From a virus: a stretch of 54,404 nucleotides of DNA. Location of the stretch: IMG/VR virus record IMGVR_UViG_3300005466_000031, positions 1-54,404 of that record; one strand, given 5' to 3'. Below the pieces are notes generated by a model, which searched no databases, was not told the DNA's origin, and worked only from the letters and a program-made list of their open reading frames with translations. Position 1 is the stretch's first letter. Each line of letters starts with the position of its first letter. Position numbers and translations under genes: made by a program. Positions 46,904-54,404 of this stretch are shown here, piece by piece.

Positions 46904-48381
46904 CAGGCCCGCCGGTTGAGGGCGAAGGCGGCGAGGTCACGGCGGATCGAGTCGGCGACGTTCGCCTTCGGCGGGCCGGGCGGCAGCGACGCCACCACCG
47001 TGTCGGCGGCCAGCGGCAGCAGCTCCCGCAGCGGCGCGAGGTCCGCGACCTGCCGGGCCAGCGCCTCGTACTGCCGCACCAGGAACGGGACGATCGCGGG
47101 GTGCAGGCCCGTGCCACCTGATGCGACCAGGGGTCGCGCCGCGAAGCCGGGCGTCGGGACGACGTGCAGTGCCGCCATCCGCGACACTCCCCCGACCGGC
47201 TGCCAGTGCGGAGACACCTGGGCGCACGCAGCGATCTCCCACAGGTGGTCCTCGCTCAGACCGGGGCGCAGCATCCCGGCGTACCACGTGTAGCCGTCGC
47301 CGTGCCCAAGGGTGACGAGCCCGGCGACGGTGGCGGTGTTGTCGTAGGACGCGCGCACCGCCGCGATGGACAGGCTCGGGTTGGCGACGTGCGCCGAGCC
47401 CTGGAAGGTGAGCGGACCGGCCATCACCTTCGACCCGTCGTCCAGGGTGACGGGGGTCAGCAGGAACTCGGAGAAGTCCGGGTCCACGGGCGCGGTCTGG
47501 CAGCGGTCTGGGAGCCCCCGATGGCACTCCTCCATCGGGTAGGCGCCGTAGAACGACCCGTCCGCGCAGAGGGTGAGCGGCGTTGGGCCCGTGACGCCGT
47601 CCGGGCGCCGGAACGCCGCCGCCGGGTAGGTGGGCAGCGCCAGCGCGGCGGTCAATGCGCGCACCGTCTGCGCGGAGGCGACAATCACCACCTCCTCGCA
47701 CTCGCAGTCCGGGACGGGGCGCTCCACCGCAGGCGGAGCAGCGGTGGCGGTCACGGTGGGGAAGCCGTCGAGCGACACCCGCGCCTGGGAGAAGGCGCCG
47801 AGGCCGCACATGGTGGCGCCGCCGATCGCGATGCGCGGTGCGCGCATCCTCGCCCGCACGCACCACTCCGGGTTCTCCGGGTCCCACTCGGTGCATTCGT
47901 CCACCGTGGGCTCCTCGTACGAATAGTCCACGCTGACTGCGTTGGCGCCGTTGCTCATGCCATCGAGCGCGGCCTTCGTCTCCTCCACGGTGTTGTCGAA
48001 CGAGCCGGTGCCGAGCACCGCGCGGACACCGTCGGCCACGTCCTCGATGTGGAACTCGTCCAGCCGCCCCACCAGCGCGAGTTCGCCTTCTCCGTGCGCG
48101 GAGGACACCTCCCACCACAGCGGCATCGGGAACTCGCGGCGCGGCACCGCCTGGTCGAACAGCCGGTTGAACTCCGGGTCCTCGTCGGTCTCCGCGCCGA
48201 GCAGCATCAGTACCGCGTAGAACGGGGTGCGGTCCTCACCGGGTGCGGGTGCGATGGCGGCGACGAGAGCGGTCGCGTCGTTGAGGCTGGCGAGTCCGCG
48301 GGTGGCGCCGTCGGGGCGGCGGACGCTGAACGTGCCGTCGGTGTTGCGTCGGACGCGCAGCGCCCTGGTCGGTGTCGTCAC
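46903..48381 (-). CDS. Capsid maturation protease (putative)
   Basis: 492 residues, ATG overlapping the upstream stop by four bases. RREFPMPLWWEVSSAHGEGE, LALVGRLDEFHIEDVADGVR, AVLGTGSFDN resemble the core of actinophage prohead proteases (substrate strand, G-x-I/L-D, G-x-F-D). A long C-terminal part includes CECEEVVIVASAQTVRALTA and helical segments. Genome order portal, protease, capsid supports it. Catalytic residues are not certain from sequence alone. Confidence 0.6.
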   Translation of the reverse strand: MTTPTRALRVRRNTDGTFSVRRPDGATRGLASLNDATALVAAIAPAPGEDRTPFYAVLMLLGAETDEDPEFNRLFDQAVPRREFPMPLWWEVSSAHGEGELALVGRLDEFHIEDVADGVRAVLGTGSFDNTVEETKAALDGMSNGANAVSVDYSYEEPTVDECTEWDPENPEWCVRARMRAPRIAIGGATMCGLGAFSQARVSLDGFPTVTATAAPPAVERPVPDCECEEVVIVASAQTVRALTAALALPTYPAAAFRRPDGVTGPTPLTLCADGSFYGAYPMEECHRGLPDRCQTAPVDPDFSEFLLTPVTLDDGSKVMAGPLTFQGSAHVANPSLSIAAVRASYDNTATVAGLVTLGHGDGYTWYAGMLRPGLSEDHLWEIAACAQVSPHWQPVGGVSRMAALHVVPTPGFAARPLVASGGTGLHPAIVPFLVRQYEALARQVADLAPLRELLPLAADTVVASLPPGPPKANVADSIRRDLAAFALNRRA

Positions 48382-48716
48382 GGCACGTCCTCCGGTGGTG
48401 TGGTGAGGTCAGGATGCCACCGCCGCGTCGGCTGCTGCACGACCCGGCCCATCATCGTCTTCCGGGTGGCGGCGTGACGGTCGCGCTCCGCCTTCACCCG
48501 GGCGATCTTCGCCGGGTCGATCTGCCCGACACCGAAGATCATGCCTTCCGGGTCGGCGCGGTAGTCCCACACGCCACCGATGACCTCGGACCCGTCCTCG
48601 TTGACGACGACTTCCAGCGCAAGTCCCAGCGGGTGCAGGAAGCAGCGGTTGACCTCCTGCAAGAAGCCCTCCGAGCGGAACTCGGCCGCCGGGATGTAGC
48701 GCGCGCCGTCGGTCAT
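48378..48716 (-). CDS. Small portal-adjacent protein
   Basis: 112 residues, ATG at 48716 overlapping the portal stop (ATGA) and itself overlapping the protease start. YIPAAEFRSEGFLQEVNRCF, LHPLGLALEVVVNEDGSEVI, GVWDYRADPEGMIFGVGQID. This small family is common between portal and protease in actinophages. Function unknown. Confidence 0.65.
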   Translation of the reverse strand: MTDGARYIPAAEFRSEGFLQEVNRCFLHPLGLALEVVVNEDGSEVIGGVWDYRADPEGMIFGVGQIDPAKIARVKAERDRHAATRKTMMGRVVQQPTRRWHPDLTTPPEDVP

Positions 48717-51082
48717 GCCGCATCCTCCGCGTCGTCTTGGTACGCCAGCAGCCGGGAGAAGGAGCACGAGCACGCAGCGTGATCGCCCGGTCGCAGATAG
48801 GGGATACCCAGCCAGTCGGCGTCCGGCGGGGTCGCCAGCATCTCGTCGTCCCAGAACTGGAACTCCGCCCCGTCCAGTGCCTCGTGCGGTTCGAACGGGC
48901 GGGCCGGGTCGCCGTGCTCCCACACCCAGCCCGAGGTCACCACACCGGACGCGGCGAAGACCGCCATGACATCCGGGCCGTTCGCCACCCCCGCGACTGG
49001 CTGGCCGTCGGTGTCCACCACCCCGCCCGCCGAGGTGACGGTCGGGTTCGCGCCCCCGGCGGTGGCGAGGGCGGAGCGCACCAGCGCGGTCGGGACGCGG
49101 ATCGTCGGGTCGTGCTCCCCCAGCGGCGGGGCGGACGGGTGCGGGTCGTAGAGCCGCTCCCGTGCCAGCGTGAGCAGCCCGGCTGTGAGCAGGCCTGCGG
49201 CAGCGGCGCGGCGCTCCGCCGACTGCTCCACCAGCCGGTCCTGCTCCGCCACCGACATGCCGGTCACCCCGGCGGCGATCCGCAGCGCCCGGCGGTACGC
49301 GTCGGTGGTCCAGGTGACGAACTTGTCGGACAGGCCGTTGAACGCGCCCGCCAGCAGTTCGTTGTCGGTCATGCCGAGGTTCCCGCCGACGAACTCCTCG
49401 CCCAGCGCCGCGACGATGGCGTCGGGCGGCGGGAACTCCATCGTCGCCGCGACGGAGCGGGGCATGGAGTTGCGTGCCCGGGTCCCGGCGCGGCTCAGTG
49501 CGGCGGTGAGGGCGTCGTCGCAGCCGATGAGGCAGCGGACCAGCACCTCCCGGTCCAACGCCGCGAGTCTCCGGCCTGCCGCCGCGAGACGCTCGACGCG
49601 CGTCATCGACGCCACCACCGGGGCGGCGTTGCCACCGGCGGGGACCTGCGCCACGTCCTCCGCCGTGTTCGACGCCGGGTCTACCTTCGACTTCGACAGG
49701 CGCAGCCATTCCAGGCGCCGCAGAATCTCGTCGTCGTCCGGCATGTCCGCCTCGCTGTAGCCGAGGTCCCGGAGACGGCGCTTCATGGAGATGAGGAACT
49801 CGTCATACGCCTGCTTGCTGTTCTCCATCTGGTCCGGCACCGCGACCAGGCCGGACGGGTCGTGCCAGATCACCAGCCGCGACACCAGTTCCGCCGGAAG
49901 CCCGGCGAGTCGCCAGGCGGGGCGGAACAGCCCGGAGGTGAGGGAGGCGCACAGCAGCTCCACGTCGGGCTTCGCGTGCTGGTCGAACACGTTCTGCGTG
50001 ATCTGCGCCGCGCTCCAATGGTTCGTGGTGCCCAGCCCCTCCACCATCTCCGGGGGCAGCGGCAGCCCCTCCACGATCGCGCCCTTCGACTCGGCGCGCA
50101 GTTCCGCCGCGACCTTGTCCATGGGGCGGTTCGCTTCGACCAGCCCCGCCACGGCGGACGGGATCAGCTCCGAGGGCATCGTGATCACGGTCTTGGCGAC
50201 CGCCCCCGGCGCCCCCTCGTCGGTAACCGGGTCCAGGTACGCGCCGTCCAGCTCCTCCAGCGTCGGCGACTCGTCCGGGCGGGTCGGGTCCGGCGCGGGC
50301 TTCAGCGCCTCCTGTGGGAAGAACTGCACCCCGGCCGACATGCGTGAGCGCATCTGCGAACGCACCATCCGGGTGGACACGTTCAGCGTGTCGCAGGATT
50401 CCAGAATCCCGCGCATCGGCGCGTCCGGCTCCCAGGAGCGACGCGGGTGGGGCCGCCACACCCGCAGTGCGAACGTGCCCGGCGGCAGCAGCTCCCACCG
50501 GCCGGTCGGGCCCAGCCTGCTGTACCGGGGGCCGGTCTCGTCGGCGGGGGCCTGGCGCAGTTCCTCCACCGAGAGGACAGTCCACTCCTCGTCGGCGGTG
50601 GTGAGGTCGTTCTGCTCCAACGGGTAGCCGACAAGGTTGCACTCCCCGGCGATCTGCAGGTTGAGGTCCAGGTCGTGCAGGATCGCCGCCTGCCCGCCCT
50701 GGGTTGCTTGCAGCCGGTCCAGCTCATCGACGGCGACTCGGGCCTGCGCGACGGTGAGCGCGTTGGGCCGCCCCGGGTTGCCCTGGTCGTCGGGCTCGAC
50801 AGGCCTGGTGGCTTCGGTCATCACCTCGGTGGGGCGCTCCTCCTCGTCGGAGACGACGTAGCCGACGTAGAGCCGCACCCGCGCCACGAGGTCCGCGTGG
50901 AGGTTGAGGCCTTTCTTCACCAGCCAGACGAGGTCGTAGTAGTCGTACGCGTCGGACTGCCACTCCTTCGGCTTGCGGACGGTGACCGCGTCGGTGCCGG
51001 TGGCCGCTGCCCGGGGGGTCTTGTAGGGGACGGCTGCGGCGACGACGGGCTCAGGCTTGCGGCGGGTGAAAGGCCAGGCCAC
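48713..51082 (-). CDS. Portal protein fused to a MuF-like C-terminal domain
   Basis: 789 residues, GTG start. Residues 1-480 fit a portal (YDYYDLVWLVKKGLNLHADL, CDTLNVSTRMVRSQMRSRMS, VITMPSELIPSAVAGLVEAN). From about 490 a helical linker leads to a MuF-type end: GVVTSGWVWEHGDPARPFEP, HEALDGAEFQFWDDEM, RPGDHAACSCSFSRLL (the H-x-x-C-x-C end typical of MuF). The MuF part may be packaged or help capsid assembly. Single-gene fusions are known but not universal. Confidence 0.8.
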   Translation of the reverse strand: MAWPFTRRKPEPVVAAAVPYKTPRAAATGTDAVTVRKPKEWQSDAYDYYDLVWLVKKGLNLHADLVARVRLYVGYVVSDEEERPTEVMTEATRPVEPDDQGNPGRPNALTVAQARVAVDELDRLQATQGGQAAILHDLDLNLQIAGECNLVGYPLEQNDLTTADEEWTVLSVEELRQAPADETGPRYSRLGPTGRWELLPPGTFALRVWRPHPRRSWEPDAPMRGILESCDTLNVSTRMVRSQMRSRMSAGVQFFPQEALKPAPDPTRPDESPTLEELDGAYLDPVTDEGAPGAVAKTVITMPSELIPSAVAGLVEANRPMDKVAAELRAESKGAIVEGLPLPPEMVEGLGTTNHWSAAQITQNVFDQHAKPDVELLCASLTSGLFRPAWRLAGLPAELVSRLVIWHDPSGLVAVPDQMENSKQAYDEFLISMKRRLRDLGYSEADMPDDDEILRRLEWLRLSKSKVDPASNTAEDVAQVPAGGNAAPVVASMTRVERLAAAGRRLAALDREVLVRCLIGCDDALTAALSRAGTRARNSMPRSVAATMEFPPPDAIVAALGEEFVGGNLGMTDNELLAGAFNGLSDKFVTWTTDAYRRALRIAAGVTGMSVAEQDRLVEQSAERRAAAAGLLTAGLLTLARERLYDPHPSAPPLGEHDPTIRVPTALVRSALATAGGANPTVTSAGGVVDTDGQPVAGVANGPDVMAVFAASGVVTSGWVWEHGDPARPFEPHEALDGAEFQFWDDEMLATPPDADWLGIPYLRPGDHAACSCSFSRLLAYQDDAEDAA

Positions 51083-51161
51083 CGCTACGCCTCCGTGGTG
51101 TGTCGGGCGGGTTCACCCGAAGGGTAGTGCCTCGGGGGTCACTTGTGGGTAGCGCGTCCCG

Positions 51162-51464
51162 TCACCCACGGTTCAGCCGTTCCTCCATGCCGGTGAGCAG
51201 CCCGGCCACGGCGGACACCGCGAGCGCCAGGGATGCGGCCCGCCATGCCCGGGGTGCGACCTTGCGCGCGGCGACGATCCCGAGCCCCACGTACGTCGAG
51301 GCGCACCACGCGCATTCCAGTACCTGCCCCCACGGCGGGTGCTGCGCCAGCGTCTTCTCCGCGCGGTCGCGGAGCCCGGCGAGGGGCGGGAAGTCGCGGG
51401 AGTCGTCCAGCGCCACCCGGGTCAGGCGGTAACCGGCGAGCAGGTCGCAGAGAAGGTCACGCAT
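51162..51464 (-). CDS. DUF1360-like membrane protein
   Basis: 100 residues, ATG. LLAGYRLTRVALDDSRDFPP, ECAWCASTYVGLGIVAARKV, LALAVSAVAGLLTGMEERLN: the C-x-W-C pair followed by membrane helices matches DUF1360, a small membrane protein family seen in phages and bacteria. Function unknown. Confidence 0.7.
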   Translation of the reverse strand: MRDLLCDLLAGYRLTRVALDDSRDFPPLAGLRDRAEKTLAQHPPWGQVLECAWCASTYVGLGIVAARKVAPRAWRAASLALAVSAVAGLLTGMEERLNRG

Positions 51465-51843
51465 CGGCTCGGATCGACTCCATAACCCGCCGCGCTCGCC
51501 GCGTACCCGCCTTGCGCTGCTGCCAGCGGGTCGGTCGCCCAGCCGACGCAGCGACGGCGTCGCGCACCATCTTGCGATGCGCGGCTCGCGCTGTCAGGCC
51601 CCGGCGAGCGAACCGGCACTGCTCGGACTCTGCCTGCCACGGACGGTGCGGTCGGCGCAGCAGTCGCAGATCACGGGCCATCTGGCGCAGCCAGACCGCG
51701 CGTCCGACGTACCGGCTTCCGTTGTCGGCCCGGGGACTGGCCTGCCGCCCCGTGATCAGGCCCCGCACGTTGTACCCGCAAGGCCACCAGCGATGCGTCC
51801 ACCAGCCGATCCGGTACGGAGCCATCGAGCCGTGGACCTTCAT
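51457..51843 (-). CDS. Arg/Trp-rich hypothetical protein
   Basis: 128 residues, ATG. Trp-rich start (YRIGWWTHRWWPCGYNVRGL), then a strongly basic body (RQMARDLRLLRRPHRPWQAE, RWQQRKAGTRRARRVMESI). Probably binds nucleic acid or membrane. Upstream, a 14-codon ORF (51840-51884) links it to the previous gene by ATGA overlaps on both sides. Confidence 0.5.
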   Translation of the reverse strand: MKVHGSMAPYRIGWWTHRWWPCGYNVRGLITGRQASPRADNGSRYVGRAVWLRQMARDLRLLRRPHRPWQAESEQCRFARRGLTARAAHRKMVRDAVAASAGRPTRWQQRKAGTRRARRVMESIRADA

Positions 51844-51880
51844 GTCGCTACCCCTTCTGCCGCGAGCGCACCGGGAGTCG

Positions 51881-52096
51881 TCATCGCGTGGCCCCGCCCT
51901 TGACGCCCTGACCGCCCACGTCCAGCCCTGACGCGACAGGCGTGCGGCGCGGCCAGAAGCGCGCCAGCCACACCGCCGCCAGCAGCGGCCACGCCGGGAC
52001 GAGCAGCATCTTCGCCGCCGTCCGTGCCCGCTCGCCCGGTGCCTCGGTGAGGATCAGCAGCACCCCGCCGACGGTCAGCCACCAGCCCCAGATCAC
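51881..52096 (-). CDS. Two-pass membrane protein
   Basis: 71 residues, GTG overlapping the upstream stop (GTGA). Membrane segments IWGWWLTVGGVLLILTEAPG and MLLVPAWPLLAAVWLARFW; basic loop and tail. Function unknown. Confidence 0.5.
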   Translation of the reverse strand: MIWGWWLTVGGVLLILTEAPGERARTAAKMLLVPAWPLLAAVWLARFWPRRTPVASGLDVGGQGVKGGATR

Positions 52097-52428
52097 GCGT
52101 CCACCCGCTCCGGCACGCTCATCGTCGCGAGCGCCGCCGGGACCCCGCCGGAGCAGCCGCAGCCGCGCTCCACCTTCCACTCACCTTCGGGGGTGAGCAG
52201 CGTCCACGGCCGGGACCGTGCCGGTGCTTGCGGGCTCCGGCCGGTGTCGATGGAGGTCACGTCGGACGCGTAGCGCAGCACCGCCGTCTTGCCGTCGGCG
52301 CCGTACGCCTCCACCCGGTCCGGCCAGATGAACACCCGCAGGTTGCCGTGGGCCTTGCCGTCGGCGGTGCGAAGAACGGCGGGCTTCACGTCCGCGAGCA
52401 GCGTCACGACGTCTCTCGCAGGAGCCAT
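52093..52428 (-). CDS. Hypothetical protein of the packaging region
   Basis: 111 residues, ATG. ARDVVTLLADVKPAVLRTAD, GNLRVFIWPDRVEAYGADGK, WTLLTPEGEWKVERGCGCSG. Small beta-rich protein; the GCGCSG end is typical of several actinophage proteins between terminase and portal. Function unknown. Confidence 0.6.
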   Translation of the reverse strand: MAPARDVVTLLADVKPAVLRTADGKAHGNLRVFIWPDRVEAYGADGKTAVLRYASDVTSIDTGRSPQAPARSRPWTLLTPEGEWKVERGCGCSGGVPAALATMSVPERVDA

Positions 52429-52598
52429 CCGGGTTCCCTTGCCAGCACCTCGGCCAAGTCCGCCAGGTTCGTGTTCTCGGGTACAGGCACGTTCAGGTAG
52501 TCGTGCTGCTCGGTCAGCACGGCCCCCGACTCGCTGACCGCAGTAAGTGTGACCGGCACGGCGATCACCCGGCGTCCGCCGGTTGCCGCAGGGCCCAT
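52404..52598 (-). CDS. Small hypothetical protein
   Basis: 64 residues, ATG at 52598, 17 bases after the terL stop; overlaps the next gene by 25 bases. RVIAVPVTLTAVSESGAVLT, then LADLAEVLAREPGWLL. Function unknown. Confidence 0.5.
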   Translation of the reverse strand: MGPAATGGRRVIAVPVTLTAVSESGAVLTEQHDYLNVPVPENTNLADLAEVLAREPGWLLRETS

Positions 52599-52615
52599 GC
52601 CGGGACTGTACCGCC

Positions 52616-54404
52616 TCACCCCAGCCCCCGGCCACGGACTGTCGGGGTCTTCCCCACCCGGCGGGCGCTCCTGTGCACCACCGCCGGACCGCCCCGGGTG
52701 TAGAACGCCAGCAGCAGCGCGTCCGCGTCGTCCGGCGAGCGGCCGATCCGCTTCCGCGTGTCGTCCTTGTCCTCCACCTTCACCCGGCCCGACGAGTCGA
52801 TGCCGTACTTCGGGGCGGTGAGCTGCGCGATCGTCGCGTCGTCCACCGCCGAGAGGTCCCAGCCGCCGCTCTCGGTCAGCTCGCGGCCGATCTCCCACCA
52901 GATCTGGTCGCGCAGCTTGGGGAACATCTGCGGCCGGGTCGAGGAGCGGCCGACGTTCACCGCCTCCACCCGGGCCTGGTGCTTGCCTTCCCGCCGCAGT
53001 TCTTCCAGGCGGTCGGCGACGCCCTGGCCGATGCCGATGCTGTCCACCTTGACCGCCGTGGCGCCGGTCTCGGTGATCGCCGCCATCACCTTGCCGACGA
53101 CCAGCATGGTGTCGGTGCCGTGGTCCTTCCACACCCGGCCCGCGACCGGGCCCCGGCGTTCCCGGATCACCGTCTCGTCGCCGCCGCCGCCCACGTCCAC
53201 GCCGAGTTCCACCGGGTTGCCGGGCTCCATCGGGGTGCGCTGGCATTCCAGGGCCTTCGACAGCCGGACGACGGTGTCCTCGGCGTTGTCGGGGAACATC
53301 CCGAGCACCTTGCTCTGGTACAGCGGGCTGTTCTCGCCCCACTCGGTGCGCTTCTCCTCCACCCACTCGGCTGCGACGAGCACCTTCCGCAGATGGTCGG
53401 GGACCTCCTCGCCGGTCAGGTTCGGGGTGTCGAACGCCGACAGGCCGATGACGTGCCAGCCGGAGTCGGGCTTGCACACCTCCGCGAAGTGGCTCCCCGG
53501 GTCGTCGGGGTTGCCGATGGCGAGAATCCGGCAGTTGTCCGGGTGGTTGGAGGTGAGGGAGTCGGCGGCGTCCCAAAGGTCTTTCGGCACCCCGCAGGCC
53601 TCGTCCACGACGACGAGGACGTGCAGCGCGTGGATGCCCTGGAAGGCGGCGGGGTCGGTGTCGGCGGGCTTGCGGCCGAACGCGACCATCTCCTCGCCCA
53701 GCCACCACTCCGTCTGGTTGACCCGGCCGGGCAGCCCGCCCTTGCGGTGCATCTGCCCGATGTAGCGCCACAGGATCGCCCGGACCTGGTCGAACGTCGG
53801 GGCGGTCGAGACGACGAACGCCGAACCGGGCGGGTGGGCGTCGAGCCACCAGCCGGTGATGCGGCTGGCCACGTGCGAGTTGTGCGTCGGCACCATCTGC
53901 TCGCCCGCGAGGTAGAGGTGACTCGGCGAGTCCACCGCCACGCAGCGGGTCGGCACGACGGGGCAGGGCTCGACGGAGACGACGGTCCTGATCGTTGGCC
54001 GCGAGGAGAGCCCTGGGCGCATCCCTGCTGGGCGCCGGGACGTGCGGAACACTGGGAGGTTCGGGGTGAACCACAGCCGGTACACCTCGCCGACGTCACG
54101 GCCGTTCAGCATCGCTCGCTTGCGGCCTCGGTGTGCTTTCCACCCCAGGCTGACCACGAGGGCAGCGACACCGCCCGCGAGTCGTTCGTTCATGAGGTCG
54201 ATGCCCACCGAGCGCCCGCCCGAGAGGAAGCCGTCCGTGTCCATGATCCCTTGGAGAACCGCGAGACGGGTGCCCTGATCGGCACGCAGCACCGCATCCG
54301 GAACGTGCTTGTTGTTCAGCACGCCCATCTCCCGAAGTCCCGCCCCTAGCCCTAGGAGCCCGTAGCCTGCGCAGTTCGGGCGGCGCTGGCTCGGCCTGGC
54401 ACGG
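52616..54404 (-). CDS. terL: Terminase large subunit, second part: intein remainder and C-extein
   Basis: Continuation of the gene starting at 702. Read in frame from 54403, it completes the intein (to Asn at 53879-53881), then the C-extein from Ser at 53876-53878. The ATPase continues with SHVASRITGWWLDAHPPGSA, SAPTFDQVRAIL-like helix, Walker B LHVLVVVDEACGVP and the coupling motif NCRILAIGNPDD. The nuclease domain shows VELGVDVGGGGDE, AVKVDSIGIGQG and SPDDADALLLA (acidic metal ligands). The C-extein is 420 residues. This is the motor and cutter for headful or site-specific packaging. Confidence 0.95.
   Translation of the reverse strand, partial: RARPSQRRPNCAGYGLLGLGAGLREMGVLNNKHVPDAVLRADQGTRLAVLQGIMDTDGFLSGGRSVGIDLMNERLAGGVAALVVSLGWKAHRGRKRAMLNGRDVGEVYRLWFTPNLPVFRTSRRPAGMRPGLSSRPTIRTVVSVEPCPVVPTRCVAVDSPSHLYLAGEQMVPTHNSHVASRITGWWLDAHPPGSAFVVSTAPTFDQVRAILWRYIGQMHRKGGLPGRVNQTEWWLGEEMVAFGRKPADTDPAAFQGIHALHVLVVVDEACGVPKDLWDAADSLTSNHPDNCRILAIGNPDDPGSHFAEVCKPDSGWHVIGLSAFDTPNLTGEEVPDHLRKVLVAAEWVEEKRTEWGENSPLYQSKVLGMFPDNAEDTVVRLSKALECQRTPMEPGNPVELGVDVGGGGDETVIRERRGPVAGRVWKDHGTDTMLVVGKVMAAITETGATAVKVDSIGIGQGVADRLEELRREGKHQARVEAVNVGRSSTRPQMFPKLRDQIWWEIGRELTESGGWDLSAVDDATIAQLTAPKYGIDSSGRVKVEDKDDTRKRIGRSPDDADALLLAFYTRGGPAVVHRSARRVGKTPTVRGRGLG
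53879..54404 (-). other. Intein, C-terminal segment with second LAGLIDADG helix and splice end
   Basis: Contains GLGAGLREMGVLNNKHVP, the second endonuclease helix LAVLQGIMDTDGFLS, and the splice end TRCVAVDSPSHLYLAGEQ then MVPTHN before Ser. The Cys in place of the usual Asp (block F) and PTHN complete the WCT set of class 3 inteins. With the left segment the intein has 345 residues. Confidence 0.85.

Noticed and set aside
51840-51884. 14-codon ORF between two late genes
   Set aside because: Overlaps both neighbours by ATGA and may serve coupling, but it is too short to claim as a gene.

Overview
The window looks like a complete genome of a tailed phage (siphovirus type) of a high-GC actinomycete, most likely Streptomyces or a relative. 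This rests on the very high GC content, the many GTG starts, WhiB-like and DUF7448-like proteins, and a siphoviral module (terminase, portal, protease, capsid, head-tail adaptor, tape measure, minor tail proteins). The host assignment is inference. The map is circular or circularly permuted. The large terminase gene begins at 702 on the minus strand, runs off position 1 and resumes at 54404. Both ends carry the same four bases (acgg), and merging them restores one reading frame through a 345-residue intein, so the unique length would be about 54,400 bp.

Layout. Minus strand, 4848 down to 705: small accessory genes, a WhiB-like regulator, a resolvase-like nuclease and a terminase small-subunit candidate, leading into the terminase. 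Plus strand, 5021-8568: a replication initiator with an iteron array inside its gene, a probable partner protein, an HTH protein, a HEPN-like gene and a transposase-derived domain. Minus strand, 11670 down to 8296: small coupled genes. Plus strand, 11846-15508: small coupled genes. Minus strand, 20928 down to 15509: DNA metabolism (Rad52-like annealing protein, Fe-S PD-(D/E)XK nuclease, cytosine methyltransferase, SLOG/YspA protein, two HNH nucleases, zinc-ribbon microproteins). Plus strand, 21019-21527: two small genes. Minus strand, 54404 down to 21550: the late region, in the order terminase, portal-MuF, protease, major capsid, structural proteins, a 1233-residue repeat protein, head-tail adaptor, a modification cassette (GT4 glycosyltransferase, methyltransferase, TagF-like transferase, EndoVII), neck and tail-terminator candidates, frameshifted tail assembly chaperone, tape measure, minor tail proteins, a membrane-tethered sigma factor, a GH25 endolysin and membrane or holin candidates.

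How it works together. Several early transcription units start from promoters placed 6-8 bases before the ATG, which predicts leaderless mRNAs. Six sites share a 17-base element ending in the -35 box (CGTCGGSCRSMCTTGAC), two of them at the 20.96-21.0 kb divergent junction, pointing to a phage-specific regulon. I see no integrase, DNA polymerase, helicase or primase. Replication therefore probably recruits the host replisome through the initiator and its iterons, and the phage is probably virulent. Many genes are translationally coupled by ATGA or GTGA overlaps.

Most distinctive features: the repeat protein beside a putative virion-modification cassette, the sigma factor with a transmembrane segment beside the lysis genes, and the shared leaderless promoter element.
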